A model generated the notes under the pieces. It searched no databases, was not told the origin of the DNA, and worked only from the letters and a program-made list of their open reading frames with translations. From Diplolepis rosae (lineage: Eukaryota; Arthropoda; Insecta; Hymenoptera; Diplolepididae): 64,000 nucleotides of DNA. Location of the stretch: assembly GCA_030998225.1 (NCBI GenBank), contig JAPYXD010000737.1:2356001-2420000 (forward strand), read 5' to 3'. The translations under genes were made by a program, and so were the position numbers. Shown piece after piece: positions 1-11,634 of this stretch (positions are counted from its first letter, which is position 1; every line of letters starts with the position of its first letter).

Positions 1-942
1 ATTTCCAAACGTTGCTGGTTCGTGAACTTTACTATGATGAAAATGTTGACTTTAACTAACGTTTTGACATTGACAGTTCATTAAAAAAGTTTAAGGGCGC
101 GTTCATATAAAGATACGAAATTATTATGTCCCTATTGGAAAACCCTTTATAAGAAAAAAAGAGAATAACAACATAAAGAAAATCACTATATTCAACATTT
201 GAATAATTCTTATATGTCATTGAACTAATTTTCTTAAGTGAAAACATACAACTTTTGAATTTGACCGCGCATTTTGCACTTCCTACTTCTGCCACTAGAT
301 GCCTGTCTTTTTCACATCATTTTTAATAGCATAAGAATCAGGAATATAATATCCGTATTTTACTTGCAGATTAAATCAAATTTATCGAAACAGGTTTGTA
401 CGTGAATGTATTTTATTTTCTATTTTCTCATTCTTATTCTCCTTCATTTTTTATTCTTATCAGTTTATTTCTGGAATTATTCTGACTTTCATTATTGTAT
501 CTAATAATCTCTTTTTCAATTCGAGAAAAGCACTTTTTTCACGATGACCTCTGAAAATGTGATCAAAATTTGGTAATCTCGCTGGAAGCGATGTATCGAC
601 TTAGAAGGAGCCTATTCTGAAACCTTTTAATGTGTTGTACCGATCTGTTCAATATAATTTTTTTAATCGATTCACTGACATTACTTTTCGGACAAACCAT
701 GTAGGTAATAAAGTAATAATGATGACACAATTATCATACAATACAGATAGTGAAAATGTAGTTGTATTACAATCAGTATGTTTGTTTGTTAATCAGTTTC
801 TTTTCAATTACTTATAATTTATTAATAATTATGTTTTTATATTTAAAAATTCTTTATTGTTTATTCAGCTACAAATAACTAACTGGTAACAAAATAATAA
901 TATATAAAAATGATAATAATAAATAACAATAATAAAATAATA
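1..942. other. No gene seen; AT-rich spacer
   Basis: I see no coding region, RNA gene or recognisable transposon here. Open frames are short and lack family motifs. The last 130 bases are low-complexity A/T (TAATAA runs) leading into the tRNA-like array. Confidence 0.6.
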
Positions 943-2290
943 ATTTAAAGAATTTGAAAATCTTCCTGTGGAAAAAATGACGCTATCGACTGCGCTGGGA
1001 TTCGAGCCCAGGTCTTTCGATTGCCGGTCGACTGCTCTGACCACTGAGCTACACAGGCGTCCGACATCTCTTTCTCCACAGGAAGATCTCCTTATATCGC
1101 CTGGTGGCTCAGCCTTGCGGCTGTAAAATGATTTCAAATTAATTAGTTGAGTTTGAAATTTTTTGTCACTGCCTACATTATCGGAGGATCACTAGTCGCG
1201 TGTCAGATAGGATACGTTGTCGACAGGTGTCCTCGTAGACAATTTCAAGCTCTTATATCGCAAATAATGCAAATAAATTTAATATTTTAAAGAATTTGAA
1301 AATCTTCCTGTGGAAAAAATGACGCTTTCGACTGCGCTGGGATTCGAGCCCAGGTCTTTCGATTGCCGGTCGACTGCTCTGACCACTGAGCTACACAGGC
1401 GTCCGACATCTCTTTCTCCACAGGAAGATCTCCTTATATCGCCTAGTGGCTCAGCCTTGCGGCTGTAAAATGATTTCAAATTAATTAGTTGAGTTTGAAA
1501 TTTTTTGTCACTGCCTACATTATCGGAGGATCACTAGTCGCGTGTCAGATAGGATACGTTGTCGACAGGTGTCCTCGTAGACAATTTCAAGCTCTTATAT
1601 CGCAAATAATGCAAATAAATTTAATATTTTAAAGAATTTGAAAATCTTCCTGTGGAAAAAATGACGCTTTCGACTGCGCTGGGATTTGAGCCCAGGTCTT
1701 TCGATTGCCGGTCGACTGCTCTGACCACTGAGCTACACAGGCGTCCGACATCTCTTTCTCCACAGGAAGATCTTATATCGCCTAGTGGCTCAGCCTTGCG
1801 GCTGTAAAATGATTTCAAAATTAATTAGTTGAGTTTGAAATTTTTGTCACTGCCTACATTATCGGAGGATCACTAGTCGCGTGTCAGATAGGATACGTTG
1901 TCGACAGGTGTCCTCGTAGACAATTTCAAGCTCTTATATCGCAAATAATGCAAATAAATTTAATATTTTAAAGAATTTGAAAATCTTCCTGTGGAAAAAA
2001 TGACGCTTTCGACTGCGCTGGGATTCGAGCCCAGGTCTTTCGATTGCCGGTCGACTGCTCTGACCACTGAGAAAGACCTGGGCTCGAATCCCAGCGCAGT
2101 CGAAAGCGTCATTTTTTCCAGAGGAAGATTTTCAAATTCTTTAAAATATTAAATTTATTTGCATTATTTGCGATATAAGAGCTTGAAATTGTCTACGAGG
2201 ACACCTGTCGACAACGTATCCTATCTGACACGCGACTAGTGATCCTCCGATAATGTAGGCAGTGACAAAAAATTTCAAACTCAACTAATT
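943..2290. repeat. Tandem plus inverted array of a tRNA-like repeat
   Basis: A unit of about 342 bp is repeated head to tail, starting near 943, 1286, 1628 and 1967. The fourth copy stops near 2071 and is followed at once by an inverted copy (2072-2290). Each unit holds a tRNA-like stretch on the minus strand (989-1059, 1331-1401, 1673-1743, partial 2012-2071) with a B-box match GGCTCGAATCC and an A-box-like TAGCTCAGTGG. It also holds about 200 bp of unique body. The tRNA-like part is enclosed by a perfect 13-bp inverted pair (ATCTTCCTGTGGA at 1302-1314 and its complement at 1417-1429). A diverged copy of the same unit lies at 35842-36640. It is a tRNA-derived repetitive element, not a set of working tRNA genes. 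Confidence 0.85.
1331..1403 (-). repeat. tRNA-like core of the repeat, best copy
   Basis: Read on minus, the core has a D-arm (GCTC...GAGC), an anticodon arm with TCGA/TCGA pairing, and a T-arm CTGGG/CCCAG around CTCGAAT. The anticodon loop reads CCGGCAA, so position 33 is C rather than the near-invariant T. That argues against a working tRNA. The same loop recurs in the copies at 35101 and 36521. GACGC (1321-1325) and GCGTC (1399-1403) extend the acceptor pairing outward. The A and B boxes suggest Pol III promoter ancestry, as in SINE heads. Confidence 0.7.
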
Positions 2291-2494
2291 AATAAAATAA
2301 TAATAATAACAATAAAATAATAGTCATGGATAGGTGGCAATAAAACAAGAGCTGAATTATTATATTAATGACACATTTGGCCAAACAGTCAACAATCTTG
2401 TTTTTGTTTTTCAAATATATATTTTTGTGTTTGATGAATAGAATAAAATCTATGAGTTAGACTGTAATATTATTTTTTTCAATTCTATGCCTAC
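2291..2494. other. AT-rich spacer
   Basis: Simple A/T-rich sequence between the tRNA-like array and a possible LTR. No gene seen. Confidence 0.5.
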
Positions 2495-2830
2495 TGTCAC
2501 GTCCCGCGACGTATTAGAATGTACTATAGGAACAGGCTAGGTCTAGAGAAAAATCTGGGGAAATTACTAATAGAGAGAGAAAACCACCTATTGAAAAGTG
2601 AGGTATAACTACGTCACACACAGCGGGAGACTGCGCAATGCGTGACATCACCAAAAAATATAATATAAAAAGGACACGCCGCCAAGGGTAAAACTAGTCT
2701 TGTGAGCAGAATTAAGTGCGGCAAATTTCTAAAAACTTAAAAGGAATCACAGCGTGAAGTACCCGTTCAGTGCAATTAACCAGTCATAAATTCACCGTGG
2801 TCCATTTCGCTATCCTTGGAAGGATCTTAC
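2495..2830 (+). promoter_or_regulatory. Possible solo LTR or promoter segment
   Basis: It begins TGTCACGTCCCGCGACG at 2495, the kind of TG start seen in Gypsy-type LTRs. It has a TATA-like TATAATATAAAA at 2659-2670 and a downstream stretch rich in short direct repeats. No second copy or matching 3' end is in the window, so the LTR call rests on composition and layout only. It could equally be an unrelated promoter-like stretch. Confidence 0.25.
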
Positions 2831-4809
2831 ACACAGTGTCAAAAGAATAGTTGTTGTGTCTTCTTCGCACCAGTGTCATACACACTCCATCCTTGTCACT
2901 CCTGTGGGAATCCTACTCACCACTTCGTCGCAGTCACACCTGTGGGGATTATACTTGTGTGGACTATCAGCAATATTTCCCAGGTTGGTGAAATCCTTAA
3001 TGATCTGGGCCAAACTTGAATTTATATTTTGGTAGTTCCCAACTAAACTACTTTTGTCCATTTACGCGATCATTTGCGCACACGCCCGTTTCTTTAACTT
3101 GTACTAAATAACGTTCAAAGGAGAAAGAGGTGGACAGCTTTTAAGAGAAGGGAGCCAATGCTTTTGAATTGCCTGTCCTTTCCCATTCTTATCTTTTAAC
3201 GTTCTTATTTTTGTTCTGTGAGAAGAGAAACTCCTTCTCGTTTTGAGATTCAACAAGGTGATATCTCTTCTGATTCTTGTCGCTAATTAGCTTTTAGCTC
3301 TATACGGCAACGCACTATTAGAATGCTAATAGACTGCTGACGAGCCTCATTGTAATTGAAACACGAATCTGAGTAGTAAAAGTACTGTTAAATTACTTCC
3401 AGCGTTACGGTTGCGCGTTTGGCTTTCGTCGGAAAAAATTTTTTTTGTTGCATCCACCTGAATACAATCCCTAATTGCAAGCCTTAACAAGTCTTCTTAC
3501 GAATCTAAGTTAACTTGCTAGGTAATAGAATACGTTTGTTCCAAACCGCGAACGGGAGGAATGGAAAAATAATTTCTATGGTCCGAGTTCTTCTGGTTAG
3601 AACCAGGTATCGATGATGCTCTGATGGGAAATGATGATGAAATTGAGATTTTCCCTACGGCGTGATATTAGCAAAGAATTTATACTGATTGCAATTTCGT
3701 CATAATGGTTAGTCAAAAAAATTCGTTGCGTTTTTTGAATAAAATAGAGACGCTTAAATCAGAGTCTTGAGATTAATTCATTTAATTTTCTGGTTGAAAA
3801 ACTGAATCAAGTGGTTTTCATATAGCAAGTTTTCTCTTTATTCTGGTCCATTTTTAAGCTTGAATAACTTTTGATAAACTACACCGTTTTAAATCAAATT
3901 TCGCCCAAAACAAAGCTTTCAGTGTCACTTTTAAAACGTGCGTCTGGCGTTGTTGATGCGACTAGTGGTTACTGAATTATATTTGCTTTTAACTCCATCT
4001 ATCGGAAAACGCCACGAATTTTTTCAACTAACCAATATTCCTTAATATTAGAAGGTATTTATGTTCATTGGAAATTTGGAAAAACTGTATGTATGAATAC
4101 TTAGTAGCTCAATTTCTATCACTCATTGCCAAGTGATTTTCTGACGACATGGCCATTTTTAAACTTTGTTAAAATATTTGGTTTATATTTTACGGTACCA
4201 AGGTTTTTAATAAATCAGTTATCGATATTAATTAATTGAATTAACCTAATTAATCATTAGTGTTTTGTTTCTGATACCTTAGTTAGTTTTCATTATAAGG
4301 AAAATAAAGGTTCAGATCTCTTTTCAGAAATAATGGATCTACTGGTGAGGGTATTTCTGTAGCTATCCAAGTTTATGCTTGTTTAGTTAGTCAATACACA
4401 TTTGTGCTTTTATTTGATAAGGAAAGTAGGGAGCTATTAAGGGAACAATTACTGATACTAGCGATAGAAAAATTCGCCACGTAGAAATTTTGAATTGTAA
4501 CACATATTCTAGGGTGTAATCAAATCGAGTTGCAAAAGACTGTGTGCGTTAACGGGCATTTTTGCTACTATGCGTTGCTTTACTTTCTTTTGATTTATCG
4601 CTATTCTTCTAGCTTTTGATTCCTGGATATCGTTTTATACCCTCTTTCATCCCTTCTTTCCATAATTCCTGATTGCAATTATTTATCTTGTATTCTTAAT
4701 TCATTGTAATTTCCCTTTCTTGCTTACCCGTTGACACTGTCATCTTCTAGTAATGAAATGCTTAAACATTTCTCGTGATAATCCTATTGCAACTTATATT
4801 TTGCTAGTA
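2831..4809. other. No gene seen; unique noncoding sequence
   Basis: About 2 kb of AT-rich sequence without long open frames, terminal repeats or recognisable protein similarity on either strand. It could be an intron, intergenic DNA or the decayed interior of an old element. Confidence 0.5.
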
Positions 4810-4813
4810 TCAA

Positions 4814-5664
4814 CCCTTTGAGAGGCAGCGTATCATATATGATACACCAAACTTTTTTCAGTTTTTTATCCATACCGCGACCGTTTTCAGCTCAATCGCT
4901 CTCGAATAAACTTCTACACCATCATTAGTACTTAGGCTTCGTAATGCTTTGATTGAAAATTTGAAAATTTGTTTATTTAATTATTTATAAACAATCATAG
5001 ACGGAAAATTTTCAATTTTATCGAATAAATTCGGCCTTGGACAGAGTTTTTAAGATAATCTTATGAAAATTTGTATAAAAGGGTTTTCAAAGTCGCTGAT
5101 CACGAATCCGGTATCAGAATTTGAAAAATCAAAATGGCGGATTCAATATGGCGGTTTTTGTAGGTTAGAATTGCAGTTTTCTGAGTAATTCACTTGGAAA
5201 AAGGTATAAGGGGATTTACGGGCTTGCTCATCACGGATATGAATTCAGAATTCCGATATTCAAAATAGCGGACCCAATATGGTGACTATTTTAGGTTAGA
5301 ATTACAATTTTCTATGTTCACGTCGTTTGTTCCGGATCACGCAGAGAGGAGAGAACTGGAGAAGTTTTTTTTTTGTGGAATCAGCAATCTTTGATCCGAT
5401 TCAATATGTGAGAGTATGATCTTCGATATCAAATTCGCTATCTCAATTCCGGAAAGATTGAATTAATATTATAAACTATTATAAAATTATTATGAATGTC
5501 ATTATTTTGAGTCCATTTTATCTATCCCCCTTATTTGCATTTGATTCCGCCATTTTGAATTTTGAAATTCTGATACCGGATTCGTGATCAGCGACCTCAA
5601 AAACCTATGGTAACACCATTGATACCCATTGCAAGTCTTGCACAAAAATGTGCCCCTGAAAGGG
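4814..5664. mobile_element. TTAA-type (piggyBac-like) MITE
   Basis: The ends are inverted: AACCCTTTGAGAGGCA at the left and its near complement TGCCCCTGAAAGGGTT at the right. They are flanked by TCAA (4810-4813) and TTAA (5665-5668), consistent with a decayed TTAA target duplication. An internal inverted pair is also present: the stretch around CACGAATCCGGTATCAGAAT (5100-5144) is mirrored at 5548-5590. A second diverged copy of the left motif sits at 5222-5300. No transposase is encoded, so this is a non-autonomous element. Confidence 0.65.
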
Positions 5665-5668
5665 TTAA

Positions 5669-6254
5669 TAATATCAGTATTGTTATTGCAATAGTAATAT
5701 TATGAATTATTTTAGGTATAACGTAAATTTGCTATTAATAATGTAGAGGATATTCAATGAATAGCTATTGATGGATAACAATAGTTGTTCATCGATTCAA
5801 CATTAGTGCATTATTGTTTCTGAATCAACCAACTGACTAGGGTCCCTGACCCGAGTAATGATAAGTTGCATCAGCGATATTGTCAAGGTGCTCGGGTTAC
5901 TGGCGCTCCAAGGTGGTACTCGACTCATTTAATAATTTTGATATTCCAACTACAATGCAATGTGTATTCCAGTGATTTTAGTTGTTCAATCTTGAAAAAA
6001 CACGAAAATTAGCCACCTTGGCACGCCTGAACACTTAAAGTGCGCATGTGCAACAGTAGTGACAGTTACTTTCCCGCACCGACCCAAAATTGGTCATTTT
6101 CGGCACACTACATGCGCAAGACATGACACATTTTATGCATATGTGAAATAAATTAAATTTTAATCTCATGTCGCAACCTTTAACTTGTGACAGGTAAAAC
6201 TAATAATTTGATAACACACTGTAGATATTCAAAAAATACTCTTTTATCAAGTAC
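5669..6254. other. Spacer; possible downstream intron of the APE-like exon
   Basis: No coding signal. If the minus-strand exon at 6255-6518 belongs to a working gene, this would be its intron. I searched by eye for later ExoIII motifs (LQETK, GDLN, RLDY) to the left and found none. Confidence 0.4.
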
Positions 6255-6518
6255 CTTTATGACTGCCCTAAGGCCTGAAACGTTCCAAGAGCAAATTTTT
6301 AGATTAAATATTTCACCATCAGCATTAGTTTTCTCACAAGAAAAATCAATTTCCTTTAAGTCTGTATCTGTCTTATTCACCGTTGACTTGAAATCTGTTT
6401 TGGTTTTTTTACGTATCAGCTCTTCATTTTCTTCTTCCATGTTTCGTTTCATCTTCCTAGTAGCTTCTTTCTTCAATATTTCTGATTCTTTCACATTGCT
6501 CTGTGTTGTAGCCTTTAC
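6255..6518 (-). CDS. Isolated exon like the start of APE1/ExoIII nuclease
   Basis: This 88-codon stretch is open on the minus strand and bounded by splice-like signals: TAG before GTA AAG at the 5' side (6519-6521) and AAG|GTACTT at the 3' side (6251-6257). The first two thirds is charged and Lys/Glu-rich. The last 20 residues include LKICSWNVSGLRAVIK, which closely matches the first beta-strand of the exonuclease-endonuclease-phosphatase fold in AP endonucleases (APE1/Rrp1 family, base-excision repair, nucleus). Known family members continue with a helix and the catalytic LQET motif. Neither is seen in this window, so the rest of the gene is missing, far away, or this is a stranded exon. LINE endonucleases share the fold but usually differ in this strand. 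It is the only candidate host-gene exon in the left half. Confidence 0.5.
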
Positions 6519-6524
6519 CTAGTT

Positions 6525-7828
6525 TAAAAAAAGGTGTTTTGAACATTAACAATTGGTACTGATTTATTTTCAAGAAGTAACATAATAATTTTTAAATCCT
6601 AGCTTTAAAGAAAATTACTATCCAAATTATTTAAGACAGATTTCTCTCAACCGATCTGAGATGAGTTTGAGATGACACTAATGGTTCAAAAATTTCTCTA
6701 TGTTTTCAAAGTAAAAAAAGTTAGGGTTGGAAAAATCAGCTTCAATTTGATGGGCAAGCGATTCAAAATTGTTAAGAACGGCTGAAATTAGAATTAACTT
6801 GACAAGATAGTGTTTCAATTCCAATCATAAGTAATTGCATTACGTCTTGCGTACTTTCAATGATCATATGCGGTTTCAAAAGTAAATTCTGAGAACATTC
6901 GGTGTGCTGATTGATCATTATTTTAAAATACATTTTCCATTCGGTTATCAATATTTCGGTAAGTATTTGTTCTGTAAAAAGACGTTTCCTAAAACAGTTG
7001 CAGCTTTCAAGATAATGCACCATTTATATTCTACATTTTTTTTAAAACTATTCGTTTTAGAGCGAATTGAGGTGAAAAAAGGTGTTTTGAAAAAAACGAA
7101 AAATTCTTTTTTGGAACATTATACATGCATAAAAATTAGTCATAGGTGAAATGTATCGATTACTTGACTCTGCATCTTCCTAGTAGCTTGAGTGCGATGC
7201 AATGGCAATAAAATTCCATTGCATTTTTTAAAAGAATTTGTGTTATCAAATTTGCAGTTCAAAAAAGGATCGGCAGTAAAATATTTACATTTTTATATAC
7301 TTTTTTCAATCACTGATCAACTGCTGAAGTAAAATGTATCTGCTGGTTTTTGTTTTGTAGTTATTTTTGCTATTAAAAACGCCAACAATACTTCCCACAA
7401 TTTCCCCCATTTCTTGAACAAAAAACTTTATGATAATAAAATATAGCGTCAAATATACACTACCGTCGGAATTTGTGCGCACGGTGCTTCTGAGCGCTAT
7501 TAAAAATCACTGCTGACTTTGAATCACGATATCTCGGTGAAAAAAAGAGATAGGGCATTTTTAAAAAGCAGTTGGAAAGCTTATGAAATTCCACATCTAG
7601 TGATGCTCAACAAATATTGTTTTGACCTTCTGAAAATAATACAGCACGTGAGGAGTTAAAAAAAAAAATTCAAGATTTTCTCAAATTCTCTACCTCACCT
7701 TCAACTTTTTGCATGACCTAAGAAATTTTTTTTCAAATTCTGAAAATTATACGACATAAAGTCTAAAATCTTATCTTTAATTTAAGCCAATAAAACTTGA
7801 AAAATATTCATGGGTACCCGAGATACGA
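6525..7828. other. No gene seen
   Basis: AT-rich sequence. A 5' exon of the APE-like gene could lie here on the minus strand, but I cannot recognise one. Open frames of about 80 codons at 6772-7023 and 6904-7149 show no family motif. Confidence 0.4.
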
Positions 7829-8640
7829 TCAAAAATATTCAATCGTATCTGAGTTGAATTTTAATCGACGATCACGGTTCTCGGCCGGTTTGTTGCTCGC
7901 CTCCTTTGTTGAAGCAGGATCGAATAGACCAAATTTTTTTCCCTTCCACCGTAAAGGTAGGGTCGATGCTTTTTGCCACCACAACATGGACCACGTCGTC
8001 CACAAAGGCTGACATTGACACCCCGTTTGGAAGTGACTGCATAAGCAAGCTGTCATATAGCACGTAACAAAGCAAGGGTCCCATTACCTAGACCTGTCGT
8101 ACGCCTCCTGTGATGTTGTAGGAGTGCATACCGCTGTCAGTGTCGTATAGCAGGGTGCGGTCGTATAGGTAACTGGAGACGACTCTTTGGAGGTATAGTG
8201 GGACCCAAAGGTCTTTCAGGGCCTGAGATATGCCATCAGGGTCCGAAGCCGAACCGATTAAACAAAAAGATAGGGTCGCGCAAATCTCTAGAAGAAAACG
8301 GGCCATTCATGAGGTCGGTCTCATGAATCTCGCACAGACCTCAGGCGAATCTGAATTGGTATTAAGACCAGTCAACGCACTACAGGATTTGGAAGAGAGG
8401 GACCTGATGGTACGCCAGATTTTATTAATGGTAGTTGAAGGGTCAAACGAATCGCAAAAGGAGACATACGAACGATGCTTCTGGGACCTAATGAACCTTT
8501 CACCTCGCTATCAACCACAAGTCATTGTCCTCTTTAGTTTGGTTGGAGGTGTAGTTCCTCAACGACACCCTTTTTCTCTCTGCCGACAAATCACTCCCCA
8601 TTTCACATGGTTTTCCGCTTCACGCTTACAGGGGACTGTA
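7829..8640 (-). pseudogene. Non-LTR retrotransposon reverse-transcriptase fragment
   Basis: The minus strand encodes pieces of a LINE reverse transcriptase. In order they are a stretch like the region before motif A (8310-8610), a fingers/palm stretch ending YNITGGVRQV (8088-8306), then GPLLCYVLYD and the catalytic AFVDD box (about 7940-8075). In working relatives the segment reads PQGSVLGPLL. Here it is RQV-stop-VMGPLL, so the conserved PQG is lost and a TAG interrupts the frame. No endonuclease, ORF1 or 3' tail is recognisable. It resembles jockey/R1-like clades, but I cannot assign it more closely. The copy is dead. Confidence 0.75.
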
Positions 8641-8646
8641 CCATGA

Positions 8647-9072
8647 CGCATATACCGACAAAACTAATTTTCTAGTTACAGTATAAAAAAAGTGGTCATT
8701 TTCTAAATAGAATGATAACAACAGTTTGATTATTGATCCTTGTGGTGTTTGCATGTAAACAAAAAATTTTACGTTTATTGCAAATTGAGTCGTAATTTTA
8801 TTATTTTTAGAAAATACGCTTCACATAATGATAAAAATAATTATTTATTTTCCCAGGAAGTAATTTTTTTTTTTTTAAATGACTTTTTCTATTTAATTTG
8901 CGAGTCCATAGTTGATTGATTATCAACCGCAAGGGTTAATTCTTACTCTAGGAGAGTTGTACTGTCAGGTGCGATATTTTATAAATTTATAAATCACATG
9001 TCAGGTCTATGGGCCCTGAGTTGTTCACAATGATAATAAAATATTGAATCATATATATATATATTTATATAT
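8647..9072. other. Spacer with a TA microsatellite
   Basis: No gene seen. A run of TA/TATATAT occupies about 9048-9074, directly before the left end of the mariner remnant, whose preferred target is TA. Confidence 0.5.
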
Positions 9073-9075
9073 ATC

Positions 9076-10050
9076 AGGTGTACAAATAAGTTTCGGACGT
9101 TTGACAAAAGTTGGCGTCACCAGTAAGATTTAGTTGAAATTTACAGATGTAAAACGTCACTGTCGAAAGATTGGACACCATCAACAACATAATCTTGAAA
9201 TATTAGTGAATTTTTATCAGTATATGTGAATTTTTCGCTGCAAATTATGACTCTCTTATAACTGAACTAAAGATAAATAACTAAACTAAACTAAATCTTA
9301 GCAAGTAGTCAAACAAAAAAATTTTTCGATGAGAAATACACGCAAGTAAGAATATGTTTATAATAATTAACTTACATATTAGTAGAATTATTTCTGTTGT
9401 ATGAAAGCAGTTGCAATAATTCTGGTCAATGGTGAGTTTATTCCAGAATTTTTTCTTAAGTTAAAAATTTGCAAAGCTGAAGTGGCCAATTGTGTCACTT
9501 TTTTTGATTATGTATTGCTGCTCTGTGAAAAAAATTTAAAAATTGCAATCGATAATTCTCTCAAGAATTTAATGCTGAGAATTTCTAAAAAACAAAATTC
9601 AAAATCATTGAAGAAGCACGACTTGAAATTTTAGTGAATTTGTAACAGTATAATATATTCTTTTGGGTGCGTAAATGTCGACTTTTGAGCCGCATAAGCG
9701 TCATTTGCGGGAACTTTTGATTTATTTCGTCAATTTAAAGAAATCTGCAGCTGAGGAGCATCGATTGCTTGTGGAAACATATGGTGAGACTGTCTTACGT
9801 GAGAGTAGTTGTCGTGAGTAGTTTCAGAAGTTTAAGAGCGGTGAATTTGACATCGATGGCAAAGAACGTAGCGAAAAGCCTAAAGTGTACGAAGACGCGG
9901 AACTGAAGGCATTATTCGATCAAGATTCGTGCCAAACGCAAGAAGAACAATACGATTGACAATACTTTGAATAAAACATGAGGTTCCGTTCTTTCACAAT
10001 AAATGCCCAATTTTTGATAAAAAACGGCGGAAACTTATTTGTACACCTCA
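9076..10050 (+). mobile_element. Internally deleted mariner element (copy 1)
   Basis: Inverted ends AGGTGTACAAATAAGTTTC (left, 9076) and the complement (right, ending about 10049) are typical of mariner. About 0.5 kb of noncoding sequence precedes the transposase start. The coding part runs only to the second helix-turn-helix region and then jumps to the 3' end. About two thirds of a normal transposase gene of roughly 1 kb, including the whole DDE domain, is therefore missing. Confidence 0.8.
9675..9959 (+). pseudogene. Mariner transposase, N-terminal part only
   Basis: From ATG at 9675 the frame reads an N-terminal DNA-binding domain with AAEEHRLLVETYGE and FQKFKSGEFDI, the paired helix-turn-helix of mariner transposases. 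The domain binds the terminal inverted repeats. An in-frame TAG (9819-9821) replaces the residue after CRE, where relatives have a sense codon (often Trp), and the frame ends at TGA 9957-9959. The catalytic domain is absent. The same N-terminal type occurs at 56604, but the two copies have different ends and independent deletions. Confidence 0.8.
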
Positions 10051-10264
10051 TGTTATATTTCATTAAACAGTAATTATTAATTTAGAAGAATTTTCAACAA
10101 GGAAGGATACTTATGTGGTAACTTACTTGTTTAGTTCTTAGATTAGAGGTCAAAAGAGAATATTGTCGTTTGTTACTTCTGTAGTTTCAAGCCAATGGCA
10201 CAGTTAGGTAGGATAGTTTGGTTTCGTTTGAGTCTCCGTGAGGTAGCAAAACAACGATAAATCA

Positions 10265-10440
10265 CGCAGGAGGTAGTGTGGTCTAAGGGGTGCAAGTCCA
10301 CCAACTGGTTTCCGGACAGGCACCACTTAAGGACCTAAGATTTTATTTACCAAGTACCGATGGTAGAATTGTGCTCAAAGAAACCGATAAGATTCAAGTT
10401 TATCGAAGGGTCGGCTCACAACGTTGACTTATGATGGTCC
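10265..10440 (-). repeat. LTR-like repeat fragment, reverse copy
   Basis: Read on minus this matches the segments at about 12640-12780 and 38480-38600. Shared blocks include ATCGGTTTCTT, GGTACTTG, and GGTCC.TAAG..G.GC followed by AGTCCG. It is a third, inverted and incomplete copy of the LTR-like family described at 12500 and 38340. Confidence 0.5.
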
Positions 10441-11070
10441 GAAATGAATCGAGTGAACCGTAGTGTTACATCCCTGGATAATTAAAATTTTATATTAAAA
10501 AATTTGGTGTTACCGGTATTTCTATTTTGGAAGGTATAATTTTATTTCGCCTGTGTCTAGGCAAGCCAGTAAACTCCCAGGGATATAACTGATGCATGTC
10601 CCCTCATTATAATAGGGAAACACCTGTAAGCAGGCTGTGCAAACCTAATGGAAAGGTGGTGGACCGCTAGCAACTAGCGCCGCTTATAACCCTGCACATG
10701 AACTACCATTATGTGTGCACGCGTTAGTGCATATACATGCATACGCAGGTTCTTTAAATGTGTTACAGAGAACATATTCAAATTTAATTAAAAGGAAATT
10801 GAAGATTTAACGCAAAATTGTGAAATATAATTCAAGAGTGAGAAGTTAATAACAACTCACTCTTGAATTAAATTTTCACAATTTTGCCTTAAATCTTGGT
10901 TTTGTCGTAATAAGTACAAATCAAAAATATCTGTAATTTGTATTTTTATTGATTTTTATTTTCAGAAAATATACAGAAAATATACGAAATATACTAATAT
11001 TAAAAGATGTTATGAAAAATGATAATACTGCTGACTTCAAAGGAAATCGGAGTGACAAAAAATATTAATT

Positions 11071-11370
11071 TTACAGCTTATACAAGGCTTCAATAAACAT
11101 AATCATATAATTAAAAAACTCCTTGGTTTTATCGACCTGAGGACTCGTGAGTCCAAAAATGGCGGCTAATCTATCTTCTATTGAAAATTCCGACGTTGGA
11201 AACGACATTGGAAACGTTATCGTAAGCGATATCGTAAATGTTGTTGTAAGTGATATCGTAAACGACGTAGGATTTTGGGACCATATCCGATATCGTTTAC
11301 GATGTCGTAAATGATACCGATTACGACCTTTTTTTTTATTAAATAAGACAAAATATTTTATTATTGTCAC
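11071..11370 (-). CDS. Small conserved open frame inside the repeat
   Basis: A 99-codon minus-strand frame. The middle is a low-complexity repeat (ISLTTTFTISLTITF) from the palindromic DNA. The last 40 residues (EFSIEDRLAAIFGL onward, ending EALYKL) look like ordinary protein. In the second copy of the repeat the same C-terminal frame stays open (28062-28320) with conservative replacements. The upstream part there is shifted by two bases in a T run. It matches no family I recognise. It may be a fragment of a transposase or a chance frame held by recent duplication. Confidence 0.35.
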   Translation of the reverse strand: MTIIKYFVLFNKKKGRNRYHLRHRKRYRIWSQNPTSFTISLTTTFTISLTITFPMSFPTSEFSIEDRLAAIFGLTSPQVDKTKEFFNYMIMFIEALYKL

Positions 11371-11634
11371 AATTTAAATCTATTTTACTGTATGAAAGGA
11401 ATATGAAGACAATGGAAATTAATAAAAACATATTATATGTGTGTATTTAATTTCGAACGATTGTGAATATTTGTGTGCCGTTCCGAATTTGCACTCTCAT
11501 TAAACTTTCATGATGCCGAAAGATCATAAATAAAAATATGTTCATAGATAAACCAATATATTAGTAACAGTTTCCATTGTTTTTATATTCCTTCCATACA
11601 GTTAAATAGATTTAAATTTTAACAATAATAAAAT

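Noticed and set aside
865..1818. Three related minus-strand proteins (MKSFYSRKAEP...)
   Set aside because: They translate the tRNA-like repeat and differ only as the repeat copies do.
989..2071. Four functional tRNA genes on the minus strand
   Set aside because: The anticodon loop has C at position 33, acceptor pairing is imperfect, and the units are embedded in a tandem repeat with copies elsewhere. tRNA-derived repeats fit better.
8230..8646. 138-codon plus-strand open frame
   Set aside because: It is the complement of a recognisable reverse-transcriptase fragment on the minus strand.
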